This document shows, piece after piece, positions 63,641-64,000 of a DNA stretch of 64,000 nucleotides. The DNA lies in NCBI GenBank assembly GCA_014549065.1, contig JACDOX010000009.1, positions 4,399,959 through 4,463,958 of the forward strand, given 5' to 3'. The notes under the pieces were generated by a model. It saw only the letters and a list, made by a program, of their open reading frames with translations. It searched no databases and was not told the origin of the DNA. The translations under genes were made by a program, and so were the position numbers. Source of the stretch: Cardinalis cardinalis (Eukaryota > Chordata > Aves > Passeriformes > Cardinalidae). The first letter of the stretch is position 1. Each line of letters opens with the position of its first letter.

Positions 63641-64000
63641 CAGGATGGCTGTCAGATGGAAGCTTACGGCTTTTCTCTGGAAGCTGCTGCATGCTACAGC
63701 CTGCTGTTCTTGCTCTGCTTGAGTTCCCTGTCTCTTCCAGCCCTGCCTCATTTCCTGCTCCAGTTATTTTTTGAATCCCTGCTCTGCTTCTAAAGTAGAT
63801 CAGTGCCCCAGGAAGTGGGAGTAAGTCCAAAAAAATATCTCATTTTAGATATAATCTCTTGGATTATTTCTGACAATTAGCTTCAGCTATCTAGTGTTGT
63901 TTACAGCATGAAGTTAGTGACATAGAATAGTCTTCTGGATGGCAGAAACATTTTAAATTTGACCACAGACAGTATTCTTGAACAGTCAGAATCCTAAACT
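63641..64000. other. Non-coding tail of the window, unassigned
   Basis: The CR1 match stops before this stretch. The remaining pyrimidine-rich sequence (63650-63790) and its AT-rich end show no gene or repeat family that I recognise. Confidence 0.5.

Noticed and set aside
63494..63830. Minus-strand open frames of 78-85 codons near the antisense CR1
   Set aside because: They only partly overlap the CR1 and do not read in its ORF2 frame as I know it, and they extend into unassigned DNA. They are not an intact ORF2 or a host gene.
1..64000. Search for tRNA, snRNA or rRNA genes, CRISPR arrays and bacterial operons
   Set aside because: I saw no tRNA B-box-like core in a cloverleaf context, no U6 or 5S-like text, no regularly spaced repeats, and no gene density or ribosome-site pattern of a prokaryote.

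Overview
The window looks like vertebrate nuclear DNA, most probably from a bird and likely a songbird. It is AT-rich and CpG-poor, and I can support no protein-coding gene, tRNA, rRNA or CRISPR array in it. The bird assignment rests on CR1 retrotransposon fragments, including a typical CR1 3' tail at 6109-6201 and a long antisense copy at 63030-63640, and on a solo LTR at 12822-13484 that resembles LTRs I associate with songbird endogenous retroviruses. The songbird part is from memory of repeat families, not a search. More than a hundred isolated single N bases are scattered through the window and probably stand for ambiguous or polymorphic positions, not gaps.

Layout. 1-6108 is plain AT-rich DNA with A-runs and one short tandem duplication. 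6109-6201 is a CR1 3' end. 6202-12820 is non-coding, with several 25-27 bp local duplications, a possible unclassified repeat near 10905-11110 and a probable old CR1 scrap near 12120-12250. 12822-13484 is the solo LTR with matching 5-bp target duplications. 13490-18180 is unremarkable. 18185-19265 is a decayed LINE of the CR1/L3 type in which a reverse transcriptase motif can still be read. 19263-43359 is about 24 kb of AT-rich non-coding DNA with microsatellites and an 11-bp-arm hairpin. 43360-43650 is a second decayed CR1/L3-type piece. From about 47.5 kb to 59.5 kb the texture changes: several blocks (47510-47950, 48040-48300, 52390-52830, 56440-56860) have high-complexity sequence, dense factor-site-like words or locally raised CpG, as deeply conserved non-coding elements often do. 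A TATA box followed by a short exon-like stretch and a consensus splice donor lies at 58388-58480. The window ends with the antisense CR1 and a short unassigned tail.

Interpretation. The window behaves like a gene desert or a very large intron. The only candidate functional content is regulatory: putative enhancers and one putative promoter/first exon, all needing alignment or transcript evidence. The open reading frames present (longest about 149 codons) fit chance in AT-rich DNA, have no recognisable domains, and are not called as genes. I found no clear sign of an undescribed biological system.
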